From NCBI RefSeq assembly GCF_001442625.1, contig NZ_LMZQ01000008.1:1-64000 (forward strand): 64,000 nt of DNA, read 5' to 3'. The translations under genes were made by a program, and so were the position numbers. Positions 43,897 through 52,993 of the stretch are shown here, piece by piece. Numbering within the stretch: position 1 is the first letter of the stretch; every line of letters starts with the position of its first letter. Under the pieces are notes generated by a model. The model was not told the DNA's origin and did not search any database. It saw nothing but the letters and a program-made list of their open reading frames with translations. Source of the stretch: Pedobacter ginsenosidimutans (GTDB taxonomy: Bacteria > Bacteroidota > Bacteroidia > Sphingobacteriales > Sphingobacteriaceae).

Positions 43897-44475
43897 ATGA
43901 GAAAGTTAATTAACGTATTCTTTGTAGCAGCAGGGTTATTGTTTACAGCGAATATGGCAAGTGCACAACAAAAATTGGGTCACATTAATTCTGAGGAGGT
44001 ATTTGCAAATTTACCAGAGGCTAAAACAGCTCAAACTACTTTAGAAACCTTAGGTAAACAAAAGCAAGCCGATATTGATGCAATGATCAAAGAATATCAA
44101 AGTAAAATGGCTGCTGCAGAAGCTAAGCAAAAAACTTTGAGTGAGGCTAACAAAGAAACAGTGGGTAAAGAATTACAAGCTGCAGGTCAGGAACTACAGG
44201 ATTTAGAAAAACGCATTACTGATGCGCGTACTAAAGCTTCACAAGATATAGGTACTAAACAAGGTGAATTATTCCAACCTATCCAGGCTAAAGTTGCAAC
44301 TGCAATTTCTGCTGTAGCTAAAGAAAAAGGTTTAGCTTACGTTTTCGATATCGCGAACGGACAAGGTGGTAACAATTTAGTTTTCTGGGATGGTGGTGAT
44401 GATATTACTGCTTCAGTAAAAACTAAATTAGGAATCACTGCAACTGCTGCAAAACCAGCAGCACCTAAAAAGTAG
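43897..44475 (+). CDS. OmpH/Skp family periplasmic chaperone, second copy
   Basis: This 192-residue chaperone is a paralogue of the gene before it. The signal peptide ends ASAQ; the core KLGHINSEEVFANLPEAKTA and a long Lys/Glu/Ala-rich coiled-coil arm follow, then YVFDIANGQ near the end and a Pro/Ala/Lys tail. It is the last gene of the envelope run; a strong terminator lies 55 bases downstream. Confidence 0.93.
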   Translation: MRKLINVFFVAAGLLFTANMASAQQKLGHINSEEVFANLPEAKTAQTTLETLGKQKQADIDAMIKEYQSKMAAAEAKQKTLSEANKETVGKELQAAGQELQDLEKRITDARTKASQDIGTKQGELFQPIQAKVATAISAVAKEKGLAYVFDIANGQGGNNLVFWDGGDDITASVKTKLGITATAAKPAAPKK

Positions 44476-44529
44476 TTCTGAATCTAGAGTAAGGAGCCCA
44501 AAATCTCCTTACCAGTTCAAAATATAAAG

Positions 44530-44561
44530 CGGAATTAAGTTTAACTTAGTTCCGTTTTTTT
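44530..44561 (+). terminator. intrinsic terminator of the envelope cluster
   Basis: CGGAATTAAGT (44530-44540) pairs with ACTTAGTTCCG (44544-44554), one G-T wobble, followed by seven Ts. Confidence 0.88.
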
Positions 44562-44574
44562 GTTTACACAGTTT

Positions 44575-44601
44575 CGTCATGCTGAATTTATTTCAGCATC
44601 T
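44575..44601. repeat. dispersed repeat of the CTGAATTTATTTCAG family
   Basis: The 27-base element holds ATGCTGAA/TTCAGCAT arms. It matches the inverse of 63894-63920 at 26 of 27 bases. Confidence 0.75.
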
Positions 44602-44749
44602 TTGATTTTTAACTTCAGCGTAGCAGATCCTGACCACGAAGTAGCTATTAGGCCTTTAAAACAATAATAACGACTAATAAAACAAGTTCAGGAAGAAGAC
44701 CGTTTTAAAGATTCAACTTTTCAATATTTATCTATAACTTTCCAACACA

Positions 44750-45565
44750 ATGAAGGCTTCGCCCATAGGTATTTTCGATTCAGGTTATGGTGGTTTAACG
44801 GTTTTTCGTTCTATTGCCGATAAATTGCCCGATTACAATTATATCTATTTAGGCGATAATGCCCGTTCTCCCTATGGCGACCATTCCTTCGAGACCATTT
44901 ATAAATATACTTTAGAATGCGTAGAATGGCTTTTTGCTAAAGGATGCCATTTGGTTATCCTGGCCTGCAACACAGCATCTGCAAAAGCGCTTAGGACAAT
45001 CCAGCAGAAGGATTTGCCAAGCAAGTATCCTGATAGAAGAGTGCTTGGCGTAATCAGGCCTACAGCTGAGGTAATTAATGGTTATACGAGCACTAAATCG
45101 GTAGGTGTAATGGGAACCAGAGGTACGGTTAATTCTCAATCTTATCTTTTAGAGATCAATAAATTTTTTCCGGAGATTAAGGTTTACCAGCAAAGCTGCC
45201 CAATGTGGGTTCCACTGATCGAAAACAACGAACACTTACAACCCGGCGCAGATTTTTTTATAAGTGAGTATTGCGATCAATTACTTAACCAATCGGCAGC
45301 TATCGATTGTGTATTACTGGCCTGTACACACTACCCCTTATTAATGCCTAAACTAAGGAACGTATTCCCAAGCCATATAAGCGTTTTAACGCAAGGCGAG
45401 ATTGTAGCCAATAGTTTAGCTGATTATTTAAAGCGACATTCTGAGATCGAAGAAAAACTAGCTAAACAGGGTGAAAGACATTTCTATACCAGCGGTGATC
45501 CTGCAGTTTTTGATGAACACGCCTCTATTTTTTTCGGGGAGCCCTTGAAATCGGATAAGATGTAA
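44750..45565 (+). CDS. murI: glutamate racemase
   Basis: This 271-residue enzyme makes D-glutamate for peptidoglycan. The N-terminal GIFDSGYGGLTVFR, the catalytic cysteine regions LACNTASAKALR and LLACTHYPLL, and the pairing THYP residues are all present. It is downstream of the envelope run but behind a terminator, so probably has its own promoter. The next gene is convergent, with a repeat-rich gap between. Confidence 0.95.
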   Translation: MKASPIGIFDSGYGGLTVFRSIADKLPDYNYIYLGDNARSPYGDHSFETIYKYTLECVEWLFAKGCHLVILACNTASAKALRTIQQKDLPSKYPDRRVLGVIRPTAEVINGYTSTKSVGVMGTRGTVNSQSYLLEINKFFPEIKVYQQSCPMWVPLIENNEHLQPGADFFISEYCDQLLNQSAAIDCVLLACTHYPLLMPKLRNVFPSHISVLTQGEIVANSLADYLKRHSEIEEKLAKQGERHFYTSGDPAVFDEHASIFFGEPLKSDKM

Positions 45566-46032
45566 TGGATTGTTAAATAGCCGGATTGTTTGATTGTTGA
45601 CGGCCAATCGCCAGCTGGAATCGGTTAACTGTCAAATGCAAATTATAACTGGCAACCGATGTATGGTTAGTACTGTTCACTAAAATGAAATGTTAACGGA
45701 TTGAGGATGTTCTTTGGCAAAGCTATGCTTTTCAAGACAGGTAGGAATGTATTTTAAGACCATTTTTGATCGGGTGCGCTTCGTACTTGCTGGCGGACAG
45801 CATTGACCCTGACTCACCGAAGAAAGCCCCAAAGCAGCGTCTGGCTTTACCTTTTAGGTAAAGCCAGGGTAAAGAAAAGGTAACCCTGGGGTTATCTTGG
45901 GGTTAACCTGGTAGCAACAAAGGGTAAAGAACAGGTAAAGCAGGGGTAATTAAATACAGCCCTTTCGCTGGCTGTTCTATACTGAATGTCGTTTAACTGC
46001 CTCTAAACGCCCAACTCAACACTCCAGGCTAA
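45566..46032. other. 467-base non-coding gap with a local repeat cluster
   Basis: No gene was found. The right half holds the stem-loop and direct repeats listed at 45841-45952; the left half shows only short AT-rich sequence with a CCAGCTGG palindrome near 45611. Confidence 0.6.
45841..45952. repeat. cluster of inverted and direct repeats built on GGTAA(A)
   Basis: A perfect 11-bp hairpin (CTGGCTTTACC/GGTAAAGCCAG, 45841-45867, loop TTTTA) is followed by an 18-base direct repeat at 45866-45883 and 45921-45938 (one mismatch), with GGTTAACC- and CCCTGGGG-like palindromes between. Confidence 0.7.
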
Positions 46033-47172
46033 TTACTGTGGCAATTGCGCTACCCTGGTCAGTACTGTAGGAGAAGATAATGCTTCTAAAAAGGCAACAA
46101 CTGCATCTTTTTCTGCAATACTTAATTTTAACCCTTTTAATAGCTTATCGTTTTTAGGTAGTAAAGGATCATTTACCTGTTCCGGTTTCACACGTTGTAT
46201 CGGCATACCCACATTGTACATGTTCATTACGCCATCCATATCAGGGAATAAACCATTATGAAACCAGGGAGCCGTTTTCATAACGTTTCTCAGTCCGGGA
46301 GTTTTGAACTTACCTACGTCTTCTGGTTTCTTGGTTACATTGTATAACCCTAGGTCTTCATATTTACGGCCATAATAGGTTAAACCATCATTGTGAAATT
46401 CGTTATCGGTAAAAAATGGTCCGTTATGACAATTAATGCAGCGTGCTTTGGTGCGGAATAAATGTAAGCCGACTAATTGTTGATCAGTCAACGCTTTTTT
46501 GTCTCTAGCCAGGAAACGATCAAAAGGGGTTCTTCTACTCACAATACTGCGTTGAAAAGTAGCCAGACTTTCGAAAATCCTTTTATTGGTAATTTCTTTT
46601 GAGCCAAATGCAGCCGTGAAAAAAGGCTGATAACCTTTAATTTTACCGAGTTTTTTGGGTAAAACTTTCATGTCCTGGTGCATCTCGTTATGGGCCGCCA
46701 CCGGACTGCCGGCCTGCTCTTCTAAACTAGCCGCTCTGCCATCCCAGAACAGGCGTTTGTAAAACCAAACATTCTCCAGTGATGGTGCATTTCTGATATT
46801 GGTTAAATGATCGTGACCTACAGAAACCTGACGGCCATCTGTCCAATGTAAATCTGGTGCATGGCAGCTCGAACACGAAATCTGGTTCGAACCCGACAAA
46901 CGCGGATCGAAAAATAAAATTTTACCCAGCTCCACTACATTTTTTACCGAGTCGTTTTTTAAATCAACAGGAGAGGGTGGAAGCTCTCCCAATTCCTGAA
47001 AAACGGCACCCTGATCTACCGTAGGTTTGGGCCACTGATCGGTAGGTTTTGAATAAACTTTGCGCAGGCTATCTATGCTCAGTTCATCGTCGTCATTAAA
47101 ATCAGCTGATTGAAAAGAAAATAGAATTAATCCGGTAAGGGCTAAAGCAAGAAGGGCAAAAATTTTATTCAT
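46033..47172 (-). CDS. dihaem cytochrome c peroxidase (MauG/CcpA type)
   Basis: This 379-residue periplasmic protein binds two haems through CSSCH (100-104) and CINCH (245-249). It has the family's GKILFFDPRLSG start and RNAPSLENVWF region. It reduces H2O2 or, in MauG-type members, oxidises a protein substrate. A signal sequence (about 1-22) exports it; no lipobox is clear. It is the last gene of a four-gene operon with a TonB receptor, four bases after the DUF6850-like gene, so it may act on a metal or haem-bound substrate (inference). Confidence 0.92.
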   Translation of the reverse strand: MNKIFALLALALTGLILFSFQSADFNDDDELSIDSLRKVYSKPTDQWPKPTVDQGAVFQELGELPPSPVDLKNDSVKNVVELGKILFFDPRLSGSNQISCSSCHAPDLHWTDGRQVSVGHDHLTNIRNAPSLENVWFYKRLFWDGRAASLEEQAGSPVAAHNEMHQDMKVLPKKLGKIKGYQPFFTAAFGSKEITNKRIFESLATFQRSIVSRRTPFDRFLARDKKALTDQQLVGLHLFRTKARCINCHNGPFFTDNEFHNDGLTYYGRKYEDLGLYNVTKKPEDVGKFKTPGLRNVMKTAPWFHNGLFPDMDGVMNMYNVGMPIQRVKPEQVNDPLLPKNDKLLKGLKLSIAEKDAVVAFLEALSSPTVLTRVAQLPQ

Positions 47173-47175
47173 GGG

Positions 47176-48705
47176 TTAAAAATATAGGTTTAGGGCTAAA
47201 TTGAAATCAAAATAATTTTTGCCCGGGATAAAGGTTGCATCTAAATTTGATGTTGGCGTTCCTAAGTTTCTGAAATAGGTAGATTTAAAAGAAACTCCTG
47301 TTCGGAATTTATTGATTAATTTTTCTGTGGTATAATTAACTAAAAATTGTAATTCACCAACATTGCTGCTCCAGTATAAATAATCTGGATAGGCCACCCC
47401 ACGTGTAAAAATATTTATCTGAGTTGTTGGAACAATTACATCAGAATTAATTGGAACACGTGCTCCTACAGAAAGTTCAGTTGATAAAAAATCACCTTTT
47501 AACTTATTCCAATATATCGTTCCGCCAATTTGTGGATTTATATAGCTATATTGTAAAGTGTGGCTAGCCGCGGCATCTTTCTGATAAAAATCCTTATAAT
47601 TTGCTTTAGCAAACCAGGCGACGGCATTGTTATTAAATTGTGGTTTAAAATGACTGTAACTTAAACTAACATCAGCTACTTTTAAGGTATAGTTTCTTGC
47701 ATTTAAACGCACCAGATTATCATCGCCCGTGTTCTGACTTGCTTCAATTGAAACTTGATGATTTGTTTTATTAATCCTTTTGTTCAGGACTAAATTTATT
47801 TTATAAGTTTCTAACTGATACGTTCCGAAATCCTGATCGTTTATGGAGTTATCTTTAACAAGTTGATTTACTTCTTTAGAAACCAAATAGCTCAACTTTC
47901 CATTCATATTCCAATCAGAAAATTTTCCCGAATAATTTAATTTTAGTCCTGTGTAAGTATTTCTTCTTATGAAATTTGTAGTATTGATTTCTAAAAATCC
48001 ATAACCAAAATTTAAATATGATATTCTGTCAGGGTAAAGTTGTGAGCCTCCGTAATTATCATTTTTATAACCAACCTCAATTTTTTCGTCACCATAACCT
48101 GCTATTATTCCTAAACCAATCGTGCTTTTTTTAAGTTTTAATGCTATTTCTGGGCTAAAAACTATCTTATATGTTGTTACCAATGATCTTGGATCTACTG
48201 ATCTAGCGCTAGAATTGTATAGGTAATCTATTCCTGTTCCAATGAAAAGTTTATCCTTTAAAAGGTTATAAGATATTAAACCACCACCCAGGTATTTCTG
48301 GCGCTCAAATGTACCTGCTTTACCAGCAATAAAATAATACGGGGTGTAGTTGTCTTCAATTCCTTTTTGACTAAAAGCTAGGCTATCCTGCCAGGTTCTG
48401 GCAAATGAGAAATAGCCATAAAGCTTAAAACGATCTATAGTGCTAACCCCTTCTGTAGCAAAAGACGCGGAACTTGATTTTTCAGCTTGCTGTGCTTGTC
48501 TGAAATGGCCTTTTTGATAATTGTAGTTCAATCCAAAATATGCTGCTTTTTCAATATCAGTATTATGGAGTTGAGTAATGCCCCACTTTAAAGATTGGAA
48601 ATTTTGGTCTGCCTGTTTATCCAAAAAGATACTATCTGCAGTTGTTTGTGCACAAACAACTGCAGAAAAGAATATGATAAAATTGATTGTTATTAGAAAC
48701 CTCAC
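47176..48705 (-). CDS. outer membrane beta-barrel protein, DUF6850-like
   Basis: This 509-residue protein has a signal peptide (about 1-19, ending VVCAQ) and a predicted long outer-membrane barrel of alternating strands, ending FDFNLALNLYF with a terminal aromatic. It resembles DUF6850 proteins that occur beside DUF4876 and TonB receptor genes (recalled, not searched). It may be a second channel or surface partner. It starts five bases after the DUF4876-like gene. No enzymatic motif is visible. Confidence 0.75.
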   Translation of the reverse strand: MRFLITINFIIFFSAVVCAQTTADSIFLDKQADQNFQSLKWGITQLHNTDIEKAAYFGLNYNYQKGHFRQAQQAEKSSSASFATEGVSTIDRFKLYGYFSFARTWQDSLAFSQKGIEDNYTPYYFIAGKAGTFERQKYLGGGLISYNLLKDKLFIGTGIDYLYNSSARSVDPRSLVTTYKIVFSPEIALKLKKSTIGLGIIAGYGDEKIEVGYKNDNYGGSQLYPDRISYLNFGYGFLEINTTNFIRRNTYTGLKLNYSGKFSDWNMNGKLSYLVSKEVNQLVKDNSINDQDFGTYQLETYKINLVLNKRINKTNHQVSIEASQNTGDDNLVRLNARNYTLKVADVSLSYSHFKPQFNNNAVAWFAKANYKDFYQKDAAASHTLQYSYINPQIGGTIYWNKLKGDFLSTELSVGARVPINSDVIVPTTQINIFTRGVAYPDYLYWSSNVGELQFLVNYTTEKLINKFRTGVSFKSTYFRNLGTPTSNLDATFIPGKNYFDFNLALNLYF

Positions 48706-48710
48706 TTTTT

Positions 48711-50051
48711 TTACTTAAAAACGGTTTTTGTTGGATCTGCAATAGTCAGATAATCAAAATCTGCTGTTGAGTTATTGGTGTCTTTTAAGATTCTTCTACC
48801 GCCGGCTGTGGTTGAAGTTTTACGGATTACGGACTGCGATGAATAAGAACCTCCTGCGGTAAAAGTAAAACCGGCATCTACGGCATCAGGAATTCTTTTT
48901 GCAGCACGGCTGGCAGTTGTAGTATGTGCAATATCTATCCCATCTATAATTAAATTTATTGGAAGCTGTAAATATAGCTTTGTTGCGCTAGTAATTGCAG
49001 TTGCTTCAGGCTCAGCATATGCCAGTAATAATGAAGGATTTGTGTTTGTTTTGAAAATAACAACTGCCTCATATCCGTTCGAATTAAAAACCATATCGCT
49101 GATATACCCTGTATTAAGAACTTTTAAGTTTGGAACTAAAGGATTGTCTATGTCAGAAGCATACGGGGTATTACCAGCTATATCTCCATAATAGACTTCA
49201 AAATCTGCCTTACTCAGGTCAATTGTTAAACTTGGGTCTTTTACCGAATATGCTGTTCCCGTTGGTCCAACGTAAGAGGCTTTGTGATTAAGTGCATTCT
49301 GAGCAATGATAATACTTGTGCCTGGTTGCACAGGGTACGTTTTACCTGTACCCTGAATCATATATAATGTTTTCAAATACACATAATCGGTATTAGGATT
49401 GGCTGCTTTCATATTCAATGAATTGGCCCAGTTAAATTGTCCATTAGATTGAAAAGCGGGTTGTGTTACATCTACGCCTGATACTTTTGTACTTTTTCCA
49501 TGCACCATAGAAATGTATAGGCTATCAGCATACAATACTTCATTAGAATTGTTAAATATTTCTATAAATTGATCTCTAAAAACTGCACCATTTGTGGTAC
49601 TAGAGCCACCATAATAAACCTGTTTAATTACCCAGTTGCCTAGAGTTCCTGATTTTAATGTTATGGCTAAAGCCCCATTACTTGCTGTAACATTAGTTTC
49701 TAAACTGCCATTAAATACAATATCTTGAACAATATATGTTCCTGTGAGAGTGGTATAGTCTGCTGCCTTAATGGTTAAGCTTGCTACAGCGCTGTAATTT
49801 CCAGGGGTTATGCTTGCAAAAACAACTTTACCATCTTTATCTGCCTTGGCCTTATTTATTGTGCCATCCATTTTATTGGTCAAGGTAATCTCAGTTCCGG
49901 TTAAAGATAATCCTAGATCTTTTGTCGCTGCATCAAAGCTTAATTGAAAAGTAGCTTGGACCGGTTGCACTTCATCAAGGGCATTTTTTTTACAAGCTGC
50001 CAAAAATATAACCAGGCAGGCTAAGAAGGGAAGTAGGGATTTTTTCATCAT
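48711..50051 (-). CDS. DUF4876 domain-containing lipoprotein
   Basis: This 446-residue lipoprotein has lipobox FLAAC (Cys20). The first part (about 35-130) is an Ig-like or carrier-type beta domain, TEITLTNKMDGTINKAKADK; the rest (about 150-440) forms the DUF4876-like body, beginning GNWVIKQVYYGGSSTTNGA then YIEIFNNSN-like DQFIEIFNNSNEVLYADS. The position directly after a TonB receptor gene is that of a SusD-like substrate-binding partner, though it has no SusD TPR fold. Function unknown. Confidence 0.78.
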   Translation of the reverse strand: MMKKSLLPFLACLVIFLAACKKNALDEVQPVQATFQLSFDAATKDLGLSLTGTEITLTNKMDGTINKAKADKDGKVVFASITPGNYSAVASLTIKAADYTTLTGTYIVQDIVFNGSLETNVTASNGALAITLKSGTLGNWVIKQVYYGGSSTTNGAVFRDQFIEIFNNSNEVLYADSLYISMVHGKSTKVSGVDVTQPAFQSNGQFNWANSLNMKAANPNTDYVYLKTLYMIQGTGKTYPVQPGTSIIIAQNALNHKASYVGPTGTAYSVKDPSLTIDLSKADFEVYYGDIAGNTPYASDIDNPLVPNLKVLNTGYISDMVFNSNGYEAVVIFKTNTNPSLLLAYAEPEATAITSATKLYLQLPINLIIDGIDIAHTTTASRAAKRIPDAVDAGFTFTAGGSYSSQSVIRKTSTTAGGRRILKDTNNSTADFDYLTIADPTKTVFK

Positions 50052-50053
50052 AA

Positions 50054-52762
50054 TTAAAATTTAATTGATAATTCTGCTCCAACGCTTGTTGGATATGAAT
50101 AGGTGGTAACTGAATTGGTATCAGGGTTATAGTATCTATACCTGACATTTAAAAAATTATATGCGTTTACTGATATTCTTAAATTCTGTTTGATTTCTTT
50201 TGAAATGCGAATAGACATGTTTACATATGAAAATGGTAGTCTGGTTTTGCTGTTTGCGGCTGATGTTAAGCTTAAGTAACCATATTCGGCGTTATTTCGG
50301 TCAAAGGCTGGAATATCATGTTTTACCATATCGATATCGTAATAAGCTATAGGTAAATAGCTATCTGCAAGCGTTTTACTTACGGTTTGCCACGAGATAT
50401 CAGCAAGAAGATTAACTACAAAACCCAATTTCGGAATATGTGTAGTTGCACTAAATTTGCTCATTAAATTCCAATTATAATATTCATTGGCTGGGTAAAT
50501 TCCAAACCAGGCTACTTTCCCTAAATCGATATTTGCCTGACTAGTTGGTATTACCCTCTGAGCCGAATTATGATATAGACTATAATTAAAAGAAGTATTT
50601 AAACTAAAGCTGGTTTGGATTGCCTCAATTTTTTTAAATGATAAGGACCATTCTAAACCATAGTTTTTAGAATCTAAATCGTTGCCAACAGTATTAATAC
50701 CAACATACCGCCTACTGTAAGAGCTATTTGGAGTTACAATAGGCCTGGCTCCTTGTACATAGGTATAATCGTATTCAGGAAGTACATATGTTTTATAAAC
50801 TGTATTATCGCTAAAACCGTTAAAATCGTGTTTATAATAACCAAATAAAGAGGTGCTGAAAAGTGGTTTGGTCATTTTAAAGCCTAACTCGAACTGATTA
50901 GATTGACTCGATTTCAGGTTACTGTTATCAGCAACAATGCGGTCTGTATAAACAAGAAGGATACTTTCATTTACATATCCGGTGTATTTATTAAGGAGAA
51001 TCAAATCAATGTAAGTTGGCGCCGGGTAACGATGGGCAAGGGTAGGACCTTTGGTTGAGATTCCATAAGCAGTGTTAACCTCAATGTCATTACTTAGCTT
51101 GTAATTCGCACTTAATCTTGGTTGGATATTTCCCTGCTGATTTTGTACATCATACCTCAGTCCCAGATTGAAATTTAGATCCTTTTTGAAGAATTTAAAT
51201 TTGAAATTATCTTGTAAATAGGCACCATAATTAATAATATCAGGTAAGCTCTCAAAATCGTATGGCCTATCATTTTGATAAGCTGTATTTGCCCACCTCG
51301 GTTTTGATGGATCTACAATTACTCCCATTCCTGCATTTCGTGAATAGTAAGCATTACCACCTATAGTAATTTGATGTAGTAACTTTCCGGTATAGATTTC
51401 ATTTGATAATCCAATGTTCCCATTAAAATTTAGCGGTTTACCTGCTATGTTTTCTACAGATAAATAGTTTCCTGGGATAAAATAGCCTTCATAAATTTCT
51501 CCAGAGGTATCCTTATCAGTTATCCCTTTAGTAGCGCCATTTAAATATCTTTGGTTGTAAGTTTCTTGATAACCCGAGCTATATCCTAAACTCATGTTTA
51601 GAGATTTAACAACATTATTGTTGATGTTAAGAGAGGTTCGATTGCTTACGCTTAAATTTCTAGACTTTGAATAGGTTCTAATTTCAAATCCATCATCAGG
51701 ATCAATTTTTACATTATCAATTTTATAACTATAATCAATAGATAATGTGTTTTTTAATCCTTTAAGTAAGTAACTTGTCCACATTATATTACCGCTTAAG
51801 CGATCGTATACTTTGGTTTTATCGCTTGGATTTTCATTTGAATTAAGATAATTGGCGCTGAAATTTAGTGCACCCCATCTTTTATTGAGTTTATAGCCTT
51901 TAGAAAGAGAGAAGTTAGTTGAACCACCATTAATTCGCGCACTGAATTGATAAGGCGTTTTTCCTGCCTGCCTGTTTATGATTATAGCGCCATCAGTTAA
52001 ATCTCCGTATTTAGCAGGTGTAACTCCTTGTATTACCTCTACGCTTTCAATGTTATCAACGGGGATGTCTCTTAAATCTAAGCCGCCAAATGGGGTGTCA
52101 AAGCTGCCATATGGTACACTATTAATTGTAGAGCCAACCCCCCATTTACTTACATTTTTATTTTGCATGTTGGCATTGTTCGATTGCTGAATATCATCTA
52201 TAATAATAGCAACACCCAATGAATTGCTTAACGATTGTATTCCGGTGGCCTCACTGCGTAAGGTAATCGTTTGTGGGTTCTGTAAATCCGGAGCAACTAA
52301 TTTTTTGCCGGGTAAATTGTTTAATACGTCGGCTAAACTAAATGCTTGAGTCTGTTCAAGTGCCTGCCTGTCAAAAACAATAGATGAGTTGGAGTTTTGG
52401 GTTTTTCTTACTTGGTTTACCTCCACATCTTTAAGTGTAAGGCTTAAATCCTGCATTCTAAAAATTAAAGAAGAGGCCGCACTTGCGAAAGGAAGTTTAG
52501 CTTCGATGGCTTTTTTACCAACATAACTTATTTTAAATTCGAAATCGGTTAACTGAGTTTTTGATGGAATGGAAAAGCTGAAATTGCCCAACGTATCAGT
52601 ATAGGTATATCTTTGGATATTGGTAAGATTAACAATAGCGAATGGTATTGGTTGATTTTTTTCGTCAACGACCTTACCCTTTAAAACAACATTTTGTGCT
52701 AATGCAACTGATGCATACCCGCAGATAATCAACACAATAAAAACTTTTAAAAACTTTCTCAA
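50054..52762 (-). CDS. TonB-dependent receptor with carboxypeptidase-regulatory-like domain
   Basis: This 902-residue outer-membrane receptor has a signal peptide (about 1-22), a small beta-sandwich (24-115; LKGKVVDEKNQPIPFAIVNL), a plug (about 125-270; SLSNSLGVAIIIDD, IESVEVIQGVTPAKYGDLTDGAIIINR) and a 22-strand barrel to the end. It probably imports a metal chelate or other ligand with TonB. The start is TTG at 52762: an in-frame stop lies 6 codons upstream and the next Met is inside the mature protein. It leads the operon to the dihaem peroxidase; its promoter is flanked by two palindromes. Confidence 0.93.
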   Translation of the reverse strand: MRKFLKVFIVLIICGYASVALAQNVVLKGKVVDEKNQPIPFAIVNLTNIQRYTYTDTLGNFSFSIPSKTQLTDFEFKISYVGKKAIEAKLPFASAASSLIFRMQDLSLTLKDVEVNQVRKTQNSNSSIVFDRQALEQTQAFSLADVLNNLPGKKLVAPDLQNPQTITLRSEATGIQSLSNSLGVAIIIDDIQQSNNANMQNKNVSKWGVGSTINSVPYGSFDTPFGGLDLRDIPVDNIESVEVIQGVTPAKYGDLTDGAIIINRQAGKTPYQFSARINGGSTNFSLSKGYKLNKRWGALNFSANYLNSNENPSDKTKVYDRLSGNIMWTSYLLKGLKNTLSIDYSYKIDNVKIDPDDGFEIRTYSKSRNLSVSNRTSLNINNNVVKSLNMSLGYSSGYQETYNQRYLNGATKGITDKDTSGEIYEGYFIPGNYLSVENIAGKPLNFNGNIGLSNEIYTGKLLHQITIGGNAYYSRNAGMGVIVDPSKPRWANTAYQNDRPYDFESLPDIINYGAYLQDNFKFKFFKKDLNFNLGLRYDVQNQQGNIQPRLSANYKLSNDIEVNTAYGISTKGPTLAHRYPAPTYIDLILLNKYTGYVNESILLVYTDRIVADNSNLKSSQSNQFELGFKMTKPLFSTSLFGYYKHDFNGFSDNTVYKTYVLPEYDYTYVQGARPIVTPNSSYSRRYVGINTVGNDLDSKNYGLEWSLSFKKIEAIQTSFSLNTSFNYSLYHNSAQRVIPTSQANIDLGKVAWFGIYPANEYYNWNLMSKFSATTHIPKLGFVVNLLADISWQTVSKTLADSYLPIAYYDIDMVKHDIPAFDRNNAEYGYLSLTSAANSKTRLPFSYVNMSIRISKEIKQNLRISVNAYNFLNVRYRYYNPDTNSVTTYSYPTSVGAELSIKF

Positions 52763-52777
52763 ACCCTGTAATCTTAA

Positions 52778-52792
52778 TTAGACTAATTCTAA
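52778..52792. promoter_or_regulatory. operator-like palindrome downstream of the receptor promoter
   Basis: TTAGACTAATTCTAA has 5-bp perfect arms (TTAGA/TCTAA) around five bases. It lies between the promoter box and the TTG start of the TonB receptor. Confidence 0.6.
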
Positions 52793-52800
52793 TGATTCCG

Positions 52801-52831
52801 CAAAGATGGGTTTTTGACGGTTTTTAACAAA
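52801..52831 (-). promoter_or_regulatory. promoter of the TonB receptor operon (-33 TTTG, -7 CATCTTTG)
   Basis: On the minus strand TTTG (52831-52828) and CATCTTTG (52808-52801, one mismatch to TAnnTTTG) are 19 bases apart. Operator-like palindromes lie on both sides. Confidence 0.6.
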
Positions 52832-52836
52832 ATTAT

Positions 52837-52851
52837 TTAGATTAATTCTAG
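52837..52851. promoter_or_regulatory. operator-like palindrome upstream of the receptor promoter
   Basis: TTAGATTAATTCTAG matches the downstream site at 13 of 15 bases. It abuts the -33 box, and a weaker third copy (12 of 15) is at 52866-52880. Confidence 0.6.
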
Positions 52852-52948
52852 ATAATTTAACATTTGTAGCCTAATTCTTACAATTGTGCGCTGTTTTAGT
52901 TGAATCAAAATAACGTCATGGTGACAAAAGAAAACACTTTTGTTTAGG

Positions 52949-52975
52949 TTGTAATGGTTTAAAAGGATAACTTTG
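52949..52975 (+). promoter_or_regulatory. promoter of the PurF-like gene
   Basis: TTG (52949-52951) and TAACTTTG (52968-52975, full TAnnTTTG match) are 16 bases apart. The ATG is 18 bases after the box. Confidence 0.5.
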
Positions 52976-52993
52976 CGGCTTCAAACCCACACA

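Noticed and set aside
52973..52993. TTG start for the PurF-like gene giving seven extra residues
   Set aside because: The TTG is within the TAACTTTG promoter box, and the later ATG puts the catalytic Cys at the expected position.
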